A stretch of DNA of 64,000 nt from Maricaulis maris_C (GTDB taxonomy: Bacteria > Pseudomonadota > Alphaproteobacteria > Caulobacterales > Maricaulaceae): the NCBI RefSeq assembly GCF_049116555.1, contig NZ_JAGDYT010000006.1, positions 310,001 to 374,000 of the forward strand, read 5' to 3'. This document shows, in pieces, positions 37,090 to 46,635 of the stretch. Below the pieces are notes generated by a model. It was not told the DNA's origin. It searched no databases and saw only the letters and a list, made by a program, of their open reading frames with translations. The translations under genes were made by a program, and so were the position numbers. How positions within the stretch are numbered: position 1 is the stretch's first letter; every line of letters begins with the position of its first letter.

Positions 37090-37175
37090 GGAAACGCATC
37101 ACCCCGTCGGAAAAGCCCAATAGAGCATGATGCACCTTATTTCCGGGTCGGTCGATTTATTCGATCAGGCGCGGT

Positions 37176-39089
37176 TCAGTCCTTTCGCGGGCCGGGTGAG
37201 AAGTCGAGCCGGCCGATTTCCTCGATGCGTTTCTCACCAGGCTGGCCCTCGATGATTTCATAGCCCAGCAAGGTGAGTATCCGGTCGCGCAGGAAGATTG
37301 GTCGGGCATTGCCATACCAGTCGGCGCAGGAAGCCTGGCATGCATCATCAAGTCCGGGCCGGGCCTGGGCATCGAGCCGTCCGAACCAGGAAAAGCGGCC
37401 AGCCTCGCGCCGAAGATAGACCATGTTGGCATCGCGACCGTCGCCAGCCAGGAGTGGCAGGGCTGCCAGCCCATCACCATCCACACCGTCGGGCCGAAAG
37501 AAGAAGGCGTGACTGCGGCTTTCCGACTCAGCACTGTTCGCCAGCAGGAAACGATCCGCGATCTCCGGCGCCTCACCCGTCAGCGAAACCGTGACGAAGC
37601 GCGTGCCGCCCCCCTGGGTCACGACCAGCGCATCGCGTCCAATCGCCTCGATGCGCGAAACCGGGGCCTCGAGCGCCAGCTGCGTGACATCACCGCCCTC
37701 CAGCGCAACCGTCAGCGCCAGATTGCGAACCTCATCGGTATCGCGTTCGACAAGGCCAACCAGAAGCGTGTCCCCGACATACCGGTTGCGGTCGACACGC
37801 GACTGCTCCGCGACAGGCAGGAATTGATAGTCCGAAAGCAAGGGCGGCTGGCTGCCATCCCCGAAGCGCGAGGTCGGCAGCCGCAACAATGCCGGTCGCC
37901 CCACCGCGCCCTCGGCTGCCCACATGCCGTCACCGGCGCCGTCCGGCAGGACGAGGATATCGAGCCGGGTCGCCGCCTCATTGGCGTGAAAGGAGAATTG
38001 ATCAAGCGGTGCGCCCTCGACCCGGGCAACGCTCGGCGCGTTGCCATTGAGGGGAATGCGATAAAGATAGCTTTCACCTTCGCGGTCATACCAACCCGGG
38101 GTGACCCAGACATAGGTCGCATTGCGGGACACAAAGAAGCTTCGCCCCGCTGGCCCGAGCACCACACTGACCTCGCAAGCGAGGTCGTCCGAGGTGAGGT
38201 CACACCGGGTGACAACATGCATGCTGGAGACGGCACCCGCTCCACGCGCCCTCATCGGAGCCGGGATATAGACATCACTGGCCTGCGCCAGCCGCCGATA
38301 ATCGGGCGCCTCCTGGCCCGGGATCCAGCGACTGAGTCCGGGCAGGCTGTCCAGCGGGTCTTCGCCCCAATAAACATCAAAGGCCAGCGGCGCATAAGTG
38401 ATCAGCTGGTCGCCGATCAGGCGCGAGGCATAATTGCGGGAACTGTAATAGTCGTCCGAGCGCAAATGATGGGTGTCGACATGCGACAATTGCCCGTCGA
38501 GCGCAATCCGGAAGCGACTTATCTCTGTCGATTCATAGAGGTAGCTGTAGCCGATGATCACGATCAGATCGCCGGAAACGATCATCTCGTCATACCAGCT
38601 GTTCGAGCCGTCGACACCCGGCGGAAAGGCATCAATCCGGTCGATCGCGACCAGATCGTCATTCGCGGTCGAGATCGTGAACAATCGCCCGCGCCGCAGA
38701 ACGATCAGGTAATCCCCGGCGACCTTGACGATTCCACCCTCATCAACCCCGGCCACCTGCGCATTCGTAATGTCCGGATTGTCGACCTGGCTTGCCGAGA
38801 ATGTGTCGCTGACGGCTGCCGCCTGCACGACCGGTGCGCTGGCACTGCCGGGCGATGGCGGCGACGGTGGTGGGGGCGGCGGTGGCGGCGGCGGGAAAGC
38901 GTTGGAGACCAGCCAATCCTCGACCTCACCGGCCGCGTCGACCTCCGCAAGAAAGGCGCGCAGCTCCTCATCATCTTCGAAACTGGGCAGGGTCTGGGCC
39001 GCCGCCGGTCCGCCCCACGCGACCAAGGGGCAAAAGAGCAAAATGCCAAACGCGTGCCGGATGGCTGCAGTCAACCTGGTGATGATCAT
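37176..39089 (-). CDS. Secreted beta-propeller domain protein
   Basis: 637 aa. Signal peptide (AFGILLFCPLVAWGGPAAA), acidic segment, a polyproline run (about 65-78, ten-plus Pro), then a Beta_propel (PF09826-like) domain with the signature ITNAQVAGVDEGGIVKVAGDYL followed by repeated blade strands. Function is unknown; archaeal and bacterial homologues are secreted. I use ATG 39089, with GGGGAG five bases upstream, rather than the GTG two codons earlier. It sits between yqeY and dnaG, interrupting the usual yqeY-dnaG-rpoD order; all read on the minus strand. Confidence 0.83.
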   Translation of the reverse strand: MIITRLTAAIRHAFGILLFCPLVAWGGPAAAQTLPSFEDDEELRAFLAEVDAAGEVEDWLVSNAFPPPPPPPPPPSPPSPGSASAPVVQAAAVSDTFSASQVDNPDITNAQVAGVDEGGIVKVAGDYLIVLRRGRLFTISTANDDLVAIDRIDAFPPGVDGSNSWYDEMIVSGDLIVIIGYSYLYESTEISRFRIALDGQLSHVDTHHLRSDDYYSSRNYASRLIGDQLITYAPLAFDVYWGEDPLDSLPGLSRWIPGQEAPDYRRLAQASDVYIPAPMRARGAGAVSSMHVVTRCDLTSDDLACEVSVVLGPAGRSFFVSRNATYVWVTPGWYDREGESYLYRIPLNGNAPSVARVEGAPLDQFSFHANEAATRLDILVLPDGAGDGMWAAEGAVGRPALLRLPTSRFGDGSQPPLLSDYQFLPVAEQSRVDRNRYVGDTLLVGLVERDTDEVRNLALTVALEGGDVTQLALEAPVSRIEAIGRDALVVTQGGGTRFVTVSLTGEAPEIADRFLLANSAESESRSHAFFFRPDGVDGDGLAALPLLAGDGRDANMVYLRREAGRFSWFGRLDAQARPGLDDACQASCADWYGNARPIFLRDRILTLLGYEIIEGQPGEKRIEEIGRLDFSPGPRKD

Positions 39090-39194
39090 GCCCACTCCCC
39101 TGTTTCAGGGAGCAAAGCAGAGGGATGACCCCACCGCAATCGAAGATCATGGCGCGGATCAGTTTTCAGCGTGTCGGATCGACTGCGGTCGTCC

Positions 39195-39659
39195 TCAGGC
39201 CGAGGCGAGCAGGTCCTTGACCTTGGCGCCGGCCTTGGCGAAGTCCATGCGTCCGGCATAGCGCGACTTCAGCTCGCCCATGCACCGGCCCATATCCTTC
39301 AGACCGCTGGCATCGAGTTCGCTGACGACCGACTCGGCGGCGTCGGCGATCTCGCCATCATCCATCGGCTTGGGCAGGAATTCGCGAACGATCTCGGCTT
39401 CCGAGCGCTCCGCTTCGGCAAGATCGAGACGACCGGCCTTTTCATAGGTCTCGGCGCTTTCCTCGCGTTGCTTCACGAGCTTGGTCAGCAGGGTCAGGAT
39501 TTCGGTGTCCCCGCAGCCAGAGCAGCGGTCTTCCGCGCGCGCCGCGATATCGCGGTCCTTGATGGCAGCCGAGATCAGGCGAAGCGTCGACAGACGCGCC
39601 TTGTCCTGGGCCTTCATGGCCGTTTTCATATCCGTGGTGATGCGTTCACGAAGCGACAT
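39195..39659 (-). CDS. yqeY: GatB/YqeY domain protein
   Basis: 154-aa protein of the YqeY family, related to the tail of GatB (tRNA-dependent amidotransferase) and often encoded beside dnaG and rpoD in alphaproteobacteria. Signatures: RERITTDMKTAMKAQDKARLSTLRLISAAIKDRDI, LTKLVKQREESAETYEKAGRLDLAEAERSE and MGRCMGELKSRYAGRMDFAKAG. The CSGCG stretch (residues about 46-50), a CxxC not usual in the family, is noteworthy. Likely binds tRNA, but the role is unproven. Confidence 0.92.
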   Translation of the reverse strand: MSLRERITTDMKTAMKAQDKARLSTLRLISAAIKDRDIAARAEDRCSGCGDTEILTLLTKLVKQREESAETYEKAGRLDLAEAERSEAEIVREFLPKPMDDGEIADAAESVVSELDASGLKDMGRCMGELKSRYAGRMDFAKAGAKVKDLLASA

Positions 39660-39916
39660 TTTAGCAACCAAACCTATCCGGGCGCCTTGCGTGGCGCGTC
39701 CTGACGAGATCTCCGGTGTGAAGAACTTTCCTGGGCACGCAATCCGGTGCCGATTGTTTCGAATACTCCGGGGCCTTTTTCCTGGCAACACAAGCCTGAG
39801 GCCCGTGTCTTCGAAACGAGAGGCCGGGAGTTATTCCGTGGACGGCGAAGAATCAAGCCCGAACGTAAAATGTGATCGAATGTCCGGTCTGCGAATTCGC
39901 CGTGACCCTCCCGCGC

Positions 39917-42106
39917 TCAGTCAAGCGCGCCGTCAGTTTCCGTTGCAAATTCCCAGACTTGCGCCCGCTCCCTCAAGGGCGCGCAGGCCGGCACGTCGAG
40001 GAATTCGGCATAATCGCGCCAGCGGCCCCGGGAGCCGGTGTACAGCGGCTGGGTGACTTGATGGGCGCTCGGGGTCGAGATGCGACGCCGGGCCCGCGCG
40101 GTTTCGAAGAAGCGCGCCTGCTGCGATTCCCAGTCCCGCCCAAGCATCGCCATGACCGGCGCGATGGCGGCTTCCGGATCATCGATCAGCCGCTCATAGA
40201 CCACATCGGCCCAGCGCGGCCGACGCCAATCCACAAACCGGTCCCACAGATCGAAACTACCCGCATGGAGGGCCGCGATCCGCTCCAGCCGAGTCATCAC
40301 CATCATCGCATTATTGGGCGCGAAATCCTGGGCAAAATTGCTGACCGCAACGTCCAGCGGATGACGCCGCGCGAGAATGAAACCGGCAGCCGGAAAGATG
40401 CGATGGATCACGGCGACCCAGTTCAGATTGAGCGGCAGCTTGTCGACGACGCTGACGCCCGGTGCCAGCGTGCCGGCGTGACAGGCCAGACGGCGCCGGT
40501 AGGCCGCGCGCAACTCACCCACATCGGCGGCGTCAACGCCGTCGAGCCAGTCCTCGCTGAATTCGGTCTCGTCGCCAGCCATGCCGGGCACCACGGCCCT
40601 CAAGGCCTCGATCAGGACCGGGCATTCCTCGACCACGCGGATCGCGCTGTGGGATCGCAGCACGCTGTCCAGCAGCGTCGTGCCCGAGCGTGGAAAGCCT
40701 ATCAGGAAGGCCAGGTCGTGACCCGCCTCCATACTCGGCGCGTCTTGCGGTGTAACCGCTGCCCTCACCCCCGACGCAATCTCGGCATCCAGACGCCGCG
40801 ACAGGCTCGCCAGGCGCGCCAGCGGGCGGGTGTGGTCGCAAGGCCCGGCGATCTCCCAGCCGGTCTCCAACAGTCGATTGCCGGCCTCGAAATGACGCCA
40901 GGCCTCGTCATGGCGACCGAGCCGGTCCGCAATCCGGCCCGCTGTGAAGCGCGCGCCGCGCCGGGCCTCATCGGCAAGCCCGCCCGCCAGCGCCGCCTTG
41001 ATGGCTTGATCAGCCTGTTCGATCGCACCGGACCGCAGCAGGGCGCGGGCATGGGCGTGATGGAGGTCGGCCTGGTCCAGATCAGCGCCAAGCCGGACCG
41101 CGCCTGCATGGAGGCTCAGCCAGGCCTCCGGATCGAGATCACGCTCATGATAGATCGCGGCGGCGATCAGCAGCGGGGCGGGCGCTTCCCCTCGCGCGAG
41201 TGCCGAGCGGAAGATTTCAGCGGCGGCCTCGCCGTCCCCGCACGCGTCCAGGACCCGCGCTTCGAGCAGATGCCAGTGCGCCGCGTCCCCGATCCGGGCG
41301 CCCGGAATGCGCTCGAGGAGCGCTCTTGCGTCATCCGGCCGCCCGTGGGCGAGACAGTGATTGCAATAGGCGTCGGCGAGACGCAGGCGCGGCCCGCAAA
41401 GGTCCAGAGCGCGAAGCAGAACGCGTTCCACATCATCGCGACGGGTTTCGGCCTCGCTGAGGACGGTCGCCAGCGCATGCCAGCCATCCGTCTCATCCGG
41501 CGCCAGCGCTATCGCGCGTCGGGCATTGAATTCCGCCTGCTGCCAATGGCCACAGGCCATGGCCAGGCGCGAAAGCGTGACCCAGAGGCCGGGACGCTCG
41601 GGCAGAACCCAGACCAGTGCCTGGGCGGTCTCAAGAGCCTGTGCCGGATCCCCCCCAGCCGCAGACGCTGCGAGCGACGCCAATTGGTCTGCCGCGGCGG
41701 TCTGCCCGGAACGGTCCGCCATGCCATCGAAACGGGCCCTGATGGCGTCATCGGCGGGATAGTGCGCGGCGGCGGCCTTCAGGGACGCATCATCGGGCAG
41801 GCGTCGGCAAGCCTGATCGAGACAGGCGGCCGCCCGGGCCGTCTCACCGAGGTCCACCAGCGTTCGCACCAGACCAATCCAGAAGTCGGCCTGGTCCGGC
41901 CGCAAGCGTGTTGAGGTGAGACAACACGGCAATGCCAGCCAGGGCTGGCCCGCCATCAGGCTGACGGCACCGAGATTATTGTGGGCGCTGGCCAGATGCG
42001 GATCGAGATCGAGCGCCCGGCACCAGGCGAGCGCCGCGCCGTTACGATCCCCCGTCTTCAGACAGGTATTTCCCTCTGCGATGAAGGCTTTGACGGCTTC
42101 GCTCAT
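39917..42106 (-). CDS. TPR-repeat sulfotransferase
   Basis: 729 aa. Residues 1-430 are TPR-like helical repeats (e.g. GNTCLKTGDRNGAALAWCRALDLDPHLASAHNNLGAVSLM and further Ala-rich units), and 460-715 form a PAPS-dependent sulfotransferase domain: 5'-phosphosulfate loop FLIGFPRSGTTLLDSVL, 3'-phosphate site ARRHPLDVAVSNFAQDF, and the C-terminal RWRDYAEFL. The architecture matches bacterial TPR-sulfotransferases, whose acceptors may be proteins or glycans; the acceptor here is unknown. Divergent from carA (220-base gap). Confidence 0.92.
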   Translation of the reverse strand: MSEAVKAFIAEGNTCLKTGDRNGAALAWCRALDLDPHLASAHNNLGAVSLMAGQPWLALPCCLTSTRLRPDQADFWIGLVRTLVDLGETARAAACLDQACRRLPDDASLKAAAAHYPADDAIRARFDGMADRSGQTAAADQLASLAASAAGGDPAQALETAQALVWVLPERPGLWVTLSRLAMACGHWQQAEFNARRAIALAPDETDGWHALATVLSEAETRRDDVERVLLRALDLCGPRLRLADAYCNHCLAHGRPDDARALLERIPGARIGDAAHWHLLEARVLDACGDGEAAAEIFRSALARGEAPAPLLIAAAIYHERDLDPEAWLSLHAGAVRLGADLDQADLHHAHARALLRSGAIEQADQAIKAALAGGLADEARRGARFTAGRIADRLGRHDEAWRHFEAGNRLLETGWEIAGPCDHTRPLARLASLSRRLDAEIASGVRAAVTPQDAPSMEAGHDLAFLIGFPRSGTTLLDSVLRSHSAIRVVEECPVLIEALRAVVPGMAGDETEFSEDWLDGVDAADVGELRAAYRRRLACHAGTLAPGVSVVDKLPLNLNWVAVIHRIFPAAGFILARRHPLDVAVSNFAQDFAPNNAMMVMTRLERIAALHAGSFDLWDRFVDWRRPRWADVVYERLIDDPEAAIAPVMAMLGRDWESQQARFFETARARRRISTPSAHQVTQPLYTGSRGRWRDYAEFLDVPACAPLRERAQVWEFATETDGALD

Positions 42107-42216
42107 GATGACGGCTCATCCCCTGTACTGCGCGCCAGTATCGCGAGCGGGTCGGTCAGCCGGCAAGTCGGGCGCGCAGAGGCCGTCCGGTGCCCGGTTC
42201 AGTCATCGCTTGGCTA

Positions 42217-42245
42217 TTGACCCGGCCCGCCGCAGGGTCTAGCAG
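42217..42245 (+). promoter_or_regulatory. Possible promoter of carA
   Basis: TTGACC (42217-42222), 17-base spacer, TAGCAG (42240-42245), about 80 bases before the carA ATG. The -35 is good, the -10 weak; predicted only. Confidence 0.35.
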
Positions 42246-42326
42246 AGCGCCCGTTTACCCGCCCCTTGCCGCTGGCCGATTCTGGTGGCGGTGACGGCGC
42301 CCCGCGAGACCCTTGGAGACATAGTC

Positions 42327-43499
42327 ATGACGTCCACGCCGACCCAAACTCCAACCGGCGCGCTGGCGCTTGCCGACGGTTCCGTTTTCCTTGGCCATGG
42401 CACGGGCGCAACCGGCACCGCGCTGGGCGAGGTCTGCTTCAACACGGCGATGACGGGGCACCAGGAAATCCTGGCCGATCCGTCCTATGCCGGACAGGTC
42501 GTCTGCTTCACCTTCCCGCATGTCGGCAATGTCGGCGCCAATGCCGAAGACGAGGAAGCCGCGTCCGAAACCGCGCGCAAGGCCGCGGTCGGCATGATCA
42601 GCCGCGCGAAGATCACGCCGCCGGCGAGCTGGCGCGCCGAGCAGACCTTCGAGGAATGGCTGTGTGCACGGGGCATTGTCGCCCTGACCCGCGTCGATAC
42701 GCGTGCCCTGACCCGCAAGATCCGTGAGGGCGGCATGCAGATGTGCGCCATCGCCCATGATCCGGCCGGCAATATCGACATTGACGCGCTCAAGGCCGCC
42801 GCCGCCGGCGCCCCGACCATGGAAGGTCGCGAGCTGGCCGCCGATGTCGCCCGCACGACGACCGATGAGTGGAATGAAGGCAATTGGACGCTTGGCGAAG
42901 GCTATGCAGTCGGCCCGGAAGACGGTCCCCGCGTGGTCGTGCTCGACTACGGCGTGAAGGCCAATATCCTGCGCCTCCTGACCGGTGCCGGCGCCCGCGT
43001 CGCGGTTCTGCCGGGCAAGGCCTCGATCGACGAGATCAAGGCCCTCAACCCCGATGGTGTCGTGGTTTCCAACGGTCCGGGCGATCCGGCCGAGACCGGC
43101 AAATACGCCCTGCCGACCATCAAGGCCGTCCTCGACGCCAATATCCCGACGCTGGGCATCTGCCTCGGCCATCAGATGCTGGCGCGCGCCATCGGTGCCA
43201 AGACCACAAAAATGCCCCAGGGCCATCACGGCGCCAATCATCCGGTCAAGAATCACGAGACTGGCCAGGTCGAGATCGTCTCGATGAATCACGGTTTCGC
43301 CGTCGACGGCGCCACCCTGCCCGCCAATGCCGAAGAAACCCATGTCTCGCTCTTCGACGGCTCCAATTCCGGCTTCAAGCTGACCGACAAGCCCGTCTGG
43401 GCTGTCCAGCACCACCCGGAAGCCAGCCCCGGCCCGCAGGACAGTTTCGGCGTGTTCGACCGGTTTGTGGGCGCGTTGAAGGGTAAGGTCGGCGCTTAG
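42327..43499 (+). CDS. carA: Carbamoyl phosphate synthase small subunit
   Basis: 390 aa glutaminase subunit feeding ammonia to CarB for arginine and pyrimidine synthesis. N-terminal CPSase_sm_chain domain (GALALADGSVFLGHGTGATGTALGEVCFNTAMTGHQEIL) and class-I glutamine amidotransferase domain with the nucleophile elbow LGICLGHQMLARAIG and the His/Glu pair in AVQHHPEASPGPQD. The ATG at 42327 has GGAG upstream; 14 codons of upstream open frame are weaker. Separated from carB by four other genes. Confidence 0.96.
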   Translation: MTSTPTQTPTGALALADGSVFLGHGTGATGTALGEVCFNTAMTGHQEILADPSYAGQVVCFTFPHVGNVGANAEDEEAASETARKAAVGMISRAKITPPASWRAEQTFEEWLCARGIVALTRVDTRALTRKIREGGMQMCAIAHDPAGNIDIDALKAAAAGAPTMEGRELAADVARTTTDEWNEGNWTLGEGYAVGPEDGPRVVVLDYGVKANILRLLTGAGARVAVLPGKASIDEIKALNPDGVVVSNGPGDPAETGKYALPTIKAVLDANIPTLGICLGHQMLARAIGAKTTKMPQGHHGANHPVKNHETGQVEIVSMNHGFAVDGATLPANAEETHVSLFDGSNSGFKLTDKPVWAVQHHPEASPGPQDSFGVFDRFVGALKGKVGA

Positions 43500-43684
43500 G
43501 GGCCGAACTCACCGCTCCCTCTGGATCAGTGAGAGGTGCGCGCACCGCGCTGAGCTGCCGATACGGCGCGCTGGCTGACAAGTGGTCTATGGCTCGGTCT
43601 GCGGCAGGCCGCGCAAGGCTACGGCGTGCCGCTCAGGGCGATTTCACTGGACACATCCGCCACAAATCACGCCATCATGGCGGG

Positions 43685-45190
43685 ATGCTGAACCGACGCA
43701 CCCTGCTCGCCGCATCGGCCGCCACAACGCTCGCCGCCTGCGGTCGCTCCGGCCCGCCGCCGGACCTTCTGCGTGTCGCCACCAGCGGCCTGCCGGACAG
43801 CCTCGATCCCGCGCGCGGGGAGTTTGCGGCTGCGGCGCTGGTCTACAAGCAGATCCATGCCGGTCTGACCGAGTATGCGCCGGACGGATCGGTCGGTCCG
43901 GGCCTGGCAGAAAGCTGGTCGGTCGACGAGAGCGGGCTGGTCTGGACCTTCCGGCTGCGCGAAGGCCTCACCTGGTCGGACGGCCACCCGCTGACGGCTG
44001 AAGACGTGGCCTGGTCGGCCCGGCGCATTGTCGATCCGGCCCAGAGCTTTGCCGTGCTGGGCGATTTTTATGCGGTCACGAATGCGCGGGCGATCCATGC
44101 CGGCGAAATGGCACCGGTCCAGCTGGGCGTGACCGCGCGCGATGATCGAACGGTGGAATTCCGCCTCGACACGCCGCTGGGCCTGCTACCGACCCTGATG
44201 CGCGAATTCTACCCTTTCCCGCGCCATGTCATCGAGCGGGTCGGACTGGACTGGGTGCGACCGGAATACATTGTCACAGCGGGCGCCTACACGGTGACGG
44301 CCGAGAGCCAGATGAGCCTGGAGCTGGAGAAAAATCCGACCTACTACGCCGCCAATACGGTTTCGATCCCGGCCATCCGCATCGATGGCGTGCGCGAGGA
44401 TGCAACCCGCATGCGCCTCTTCCGCGCCGGCGATTACGACCTCGCCGACCGGCCACCCGCCAACCAGATCGCCTATTGGCGTGAACGGCTGGGCGAGCAG
44501 TTCCGGAGCTTCGACGCGCCAATCCTGCGCTATCTGAAAGTCAATCATGCGCGCGCGCCGCTTGACGATGCCCGCGTCCGGCGTCTGCTTTCTCGGGCGA
44601 TTGACCGGGACTTCCTGGCCCGGGAGTTTTATGCCGGGACGGCCTCGCCGACAGACCTCGTCATTCCGGGCAGTCTGCTCACCGATTCCGAGATGGCCCC
44701 CCAGGCCGGCGGCGTTGCGCGGCCATTGCAAATTCGTACCACGACCGGTGAGGGTGAACGTCTGGCTGTAGCCATCGCCGATGACTGGGGTCGCCTCGGT
44801 GTCGAGACCACGTTGCTGGTCAGCTATCCCACTGATCTCTATCAGGCCGTTGATGCGGGCGATTTCGACATCGCCATTGCCAGCTTCAATCGCGGCCTGA
44901 AATCCGATCCGTTTTTCATGCTCGACCCATTCGCGCCCGGCGGATTTGCTGCCAATTTCAATTGGCAGGACGAGACCTTCGCCGAGCTTGTCGCAGCCGC
45001 AAGGCGGCAGAATGCCGCCACGGCGCGTCGTCAGCTCTACCTGGCAGCGATGGAGCGCATCCACGACCAGATGGCCGTCATCCCCCTGCTGCACGAACGC
45101 GCCCACTGGCTGGTCGGGGACCGGGTTGCGGGCACACGGGCGGAAGTCCAACCGGTGCTGTGGCGGGATCTGGAGTTGATCGATGCCTGA
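43685..45190 (+). CDS. Peptide ABC transporter substrate-binding lipoprotein (SBP_bac_5)
   Basis: 501 aa. Signal peptide of the lipoprotein type ending LAAC (MLNRRTLLAASAATTLAAC, an RR pair that might also suit Tat). The mature part is an OppA/DppA-like class C binding protein: PDSLDPARGEFAAAALVYKQIHAGLTEYAPDG, AESWSVDESGLVWTFRLREGLTWSDGHPLTAEDV. No permease or ATPase genes lie near, so it is an orphan binding protein. Its end overlaps the following HD gene by 8 bases (ATG at 45183), hinting at co-translation. Confidence 0.88.
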   Translation: MLNRRTLLAASAATTLAACGRSGPPPDLLRVATSGLPDSLDPARGEFAAAALVYKQIHAGLTEYAPDGSVGPGLAESWSVDESGLVWTFRLREGLTWSDGHPLTAEDVAWSARRIVDPAQSFAVLGDFYAVTNARAIHAGEMAPVQLGVTARDDRTVEFRLDTPLGLLPTLMREFYPFPRHVIERVGLDWVRPEYIVTAGAYTVTAESQMSLELEKNPTYYAANTVSIPAIRIDGVREDATRMRLFRAGDYDLADRPPANQIAYWRERLGEQFRSFDAPILRYLKVNHARAPLDDARVRRLLSRAIDRDFLAREFYAGTASPTDLVIPGSLLTDSEMAPQAGGVARPLQIRTTTGEGERLAVAIADDWGRLGVETTLLVSYPTDLYQAVDAGDFDIAIASFNRGLKSDPFFMLDPFAPGGFAANFNWQDETFAELVAAARRQNAATARRQLYLAAMERIHDQMAVIPLLHERAHWLVGDRVAGTRAEVQPVLWRDLELIDA

Positions 45191-45824
45191 CCTGTCACAC
45201 GCGCTCAAGGCGCGCTGGCACGCGCAAATGAAGGAACTCGGCTGGGCGCCGGGCGATACGGAAATCGCCGGCATCCTGTCCGCCTACAGCGAACCCCATC
45301 GGCGCTATCACGGCCTGTCGCATCTCATCTCTATCTTCGACCGGCTCGACAGGCTGCACGACTGGCTGACCGAGCCGGCGCGGGTATGGATGGCTGCCTG
45401 GTATCACGACATCCTGTACGACACGCATCGCAAGGACAATGAGGCGAAGAGCGCCGACCGCGCGAATGCCGAACTGCCCGGCCTTGGAGCCGACCCTGAC
45501 CTGGTCAGGCGGGTGGATGCGTTGATCCGGGCCACTGCCAGCCATCAGGATGGTGGGCAGGACAGGGACGACGCGCTGTTTCTCGATGTCGATTACTCCA
45601 TTCTCGGTGCCCCGGACGATGTCTATGACCGCTATGCCAAGGGCGTTCGGGACGAATATGGCTGGGCTCCCGGTCTGCTCTACCGCCAGGGCCGTCGTGC
45701 CTTCCTGAAGGACGCGCAGGCGGCGGAGCGGACCTTCCTGACCGATCAGTTCGAAACAGAACTCGGCGAGAAAGCCCGCGCCAATATGCGGCGTGAATTC
45801 CTGGCACTGGGCGGCAAGCCCTAA
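45183..45824 (+). CDS. HD-domain predicted metal-dependent phosphohydrolase
   Basis: 213 aa of the family often called NMDAR2C-like or predicted HD superfamily hydrolase. Residues RRYHGLSHL, AAWYHDILYDTH (the HD pair) and TASHQDGGQDRDDALFLDVDYSILG (later His and Asp) give the metal site; C-terminal region YAKGVRDEYGWAPG is family-typical. Nucleotide substrates are likely but undefined. Overlaps the upstream SBP gene and, at its end, by four bases the convergent HTH gene. Confidence 0.88.
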   Translation: MPDLSHALKARWHAQMKELGWAPGDTEIAGILSAYSEPHRRYHGLSHLISIFDRLDRLHDWLTEPARVWMAAWYHDILYDTHRKDNEAKSADRANAELPGLGADPDLVRRVDALIRATASHQDGGQDRDDALFLDVDYSILGAPDDVYDRYAKGVRDEYGWAPGLLYRQGRRAFLKDAQAAERTFLTDQFETELGEKARANMRREFLALGGKP

Positions 45825-46069
45825 CCCGGCAACCGCCGAAACTCGAACAGCTCGCCCGGCTGGCAGTCCAGCGCGTCGCAGATCGCGATCAGGGTGGAAA
45901 AGCGGATACCCTTGATCTTGCCGGTCTTGATCATCGACAGGGCCTGTTCGGACACGCCGATCCGGTCCGCCAGCGCTTTCGAACGCACCTTGCGCTTCGC
46001 CAGCAGCACGTCGAGATGGACGATGATGTCTCCAGGAAGCCCGGGGGGAAGGTCGGGGTCAGTGCTCAC
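45821..46069 (-). CDS. XRE-family (YozG-like) HTH regulator
   Basis: 82-aa small DNA-binding protein: LLAKRKVRSKALADRIGVSEQALSMIKTGKIKGIRFSTLIAICDALDCQPGELFEF is the Cro/C1-type HTH of the HTH_26 group. Its start overlaps the stop of the DUF2975 gene (ATGA), the usual YozG/DUF2975 pairing. It probably binds the palindrome at 46650-46670 upstream of the pair. Confidence 0.9.
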   Translation of the reverse strand: MSTDPDLPPGLPGDIIVHLDVLLAKRKVRSKALADRIGVSEQALSMIKTGKIKGIRFSTLIAICDALDCQPGELFEFRRLPG

Positions 46070-46635
46070 AGGATCAGCTCCAGCTCCTCATGCCGCTTGC
46101 GGCCCTCGGCGAGGATGAAGGCGATCACGAAGAACAGGAGTGCCGCGCCGATCGCTTCCAGATTGCCCGAACCGAGCGAGATCTCCAGCGCGTTGGGGGC
46201 ATGCGGATTGCTGACGGTTAGATAGACGCCCAGCAGCGTATGCTCGACCGGCTGCCACAGGGCGCCGACCAGGCTGGCCAGGGCGAACTGGCGGAAACTG
46301 ACAACGGCATCGGCCGAGAAGTAGGCCCCGCGTGCGGTCTCCTGGAACAGGGTGCGCAGATTGATCAGGCCATAGACCGAGATGGCCAAGCCGATCGTCG
46401 CCAACCCGGCAGCGCCCAGCCGGACTGGCCAGACATACCAGCCCAGATCACCCCCACCGAAACCGCCACCCGGTGATCTTTGATCAGCGATTCCCGACGT
46501 CTCGGGCAGGAGCCACATGCCCCAAACCAATATGGGCAGGAGACCGGTCAATACGGTCACCGCCCACATCATGGACAGGCTCAAGCGTCGGATGTGACGG
46601 TCGGATCGGGTGAGGTCGGGGCTGGTTTCGGACAC
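46066..46635 (-). CDS. DUF2975 membrane protein
   Basis: 189 aa with four predicted membrane helices (about 22-42, 70-90, 115-140 and 160-180). DUF2975 proteins are nearly always encoded next to a small YozG-type HTH regulator, as here (ATGA overlap). They are thought to modulate that regulator, but the mechanism is not known. First gene of the pair, reading away from carB. Confidence 0.85.
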   Translation of the reverse strand: MSETSPDLTRSDRHIRRLSLSMMWAVTVLTGLLPILVWGMWLLPETSGIADQRSPGGGFGGGDLGWYVWPVRLGAAGLATIGLAISVYGLINLRTLFQETARGAYFSADAVVSFRQFALASLVGALWQPVEHTLLGVYLTVSNPHAPNALEISLGSGNLEAIGAALLFFVIAFILAEGRKRHEELELIL

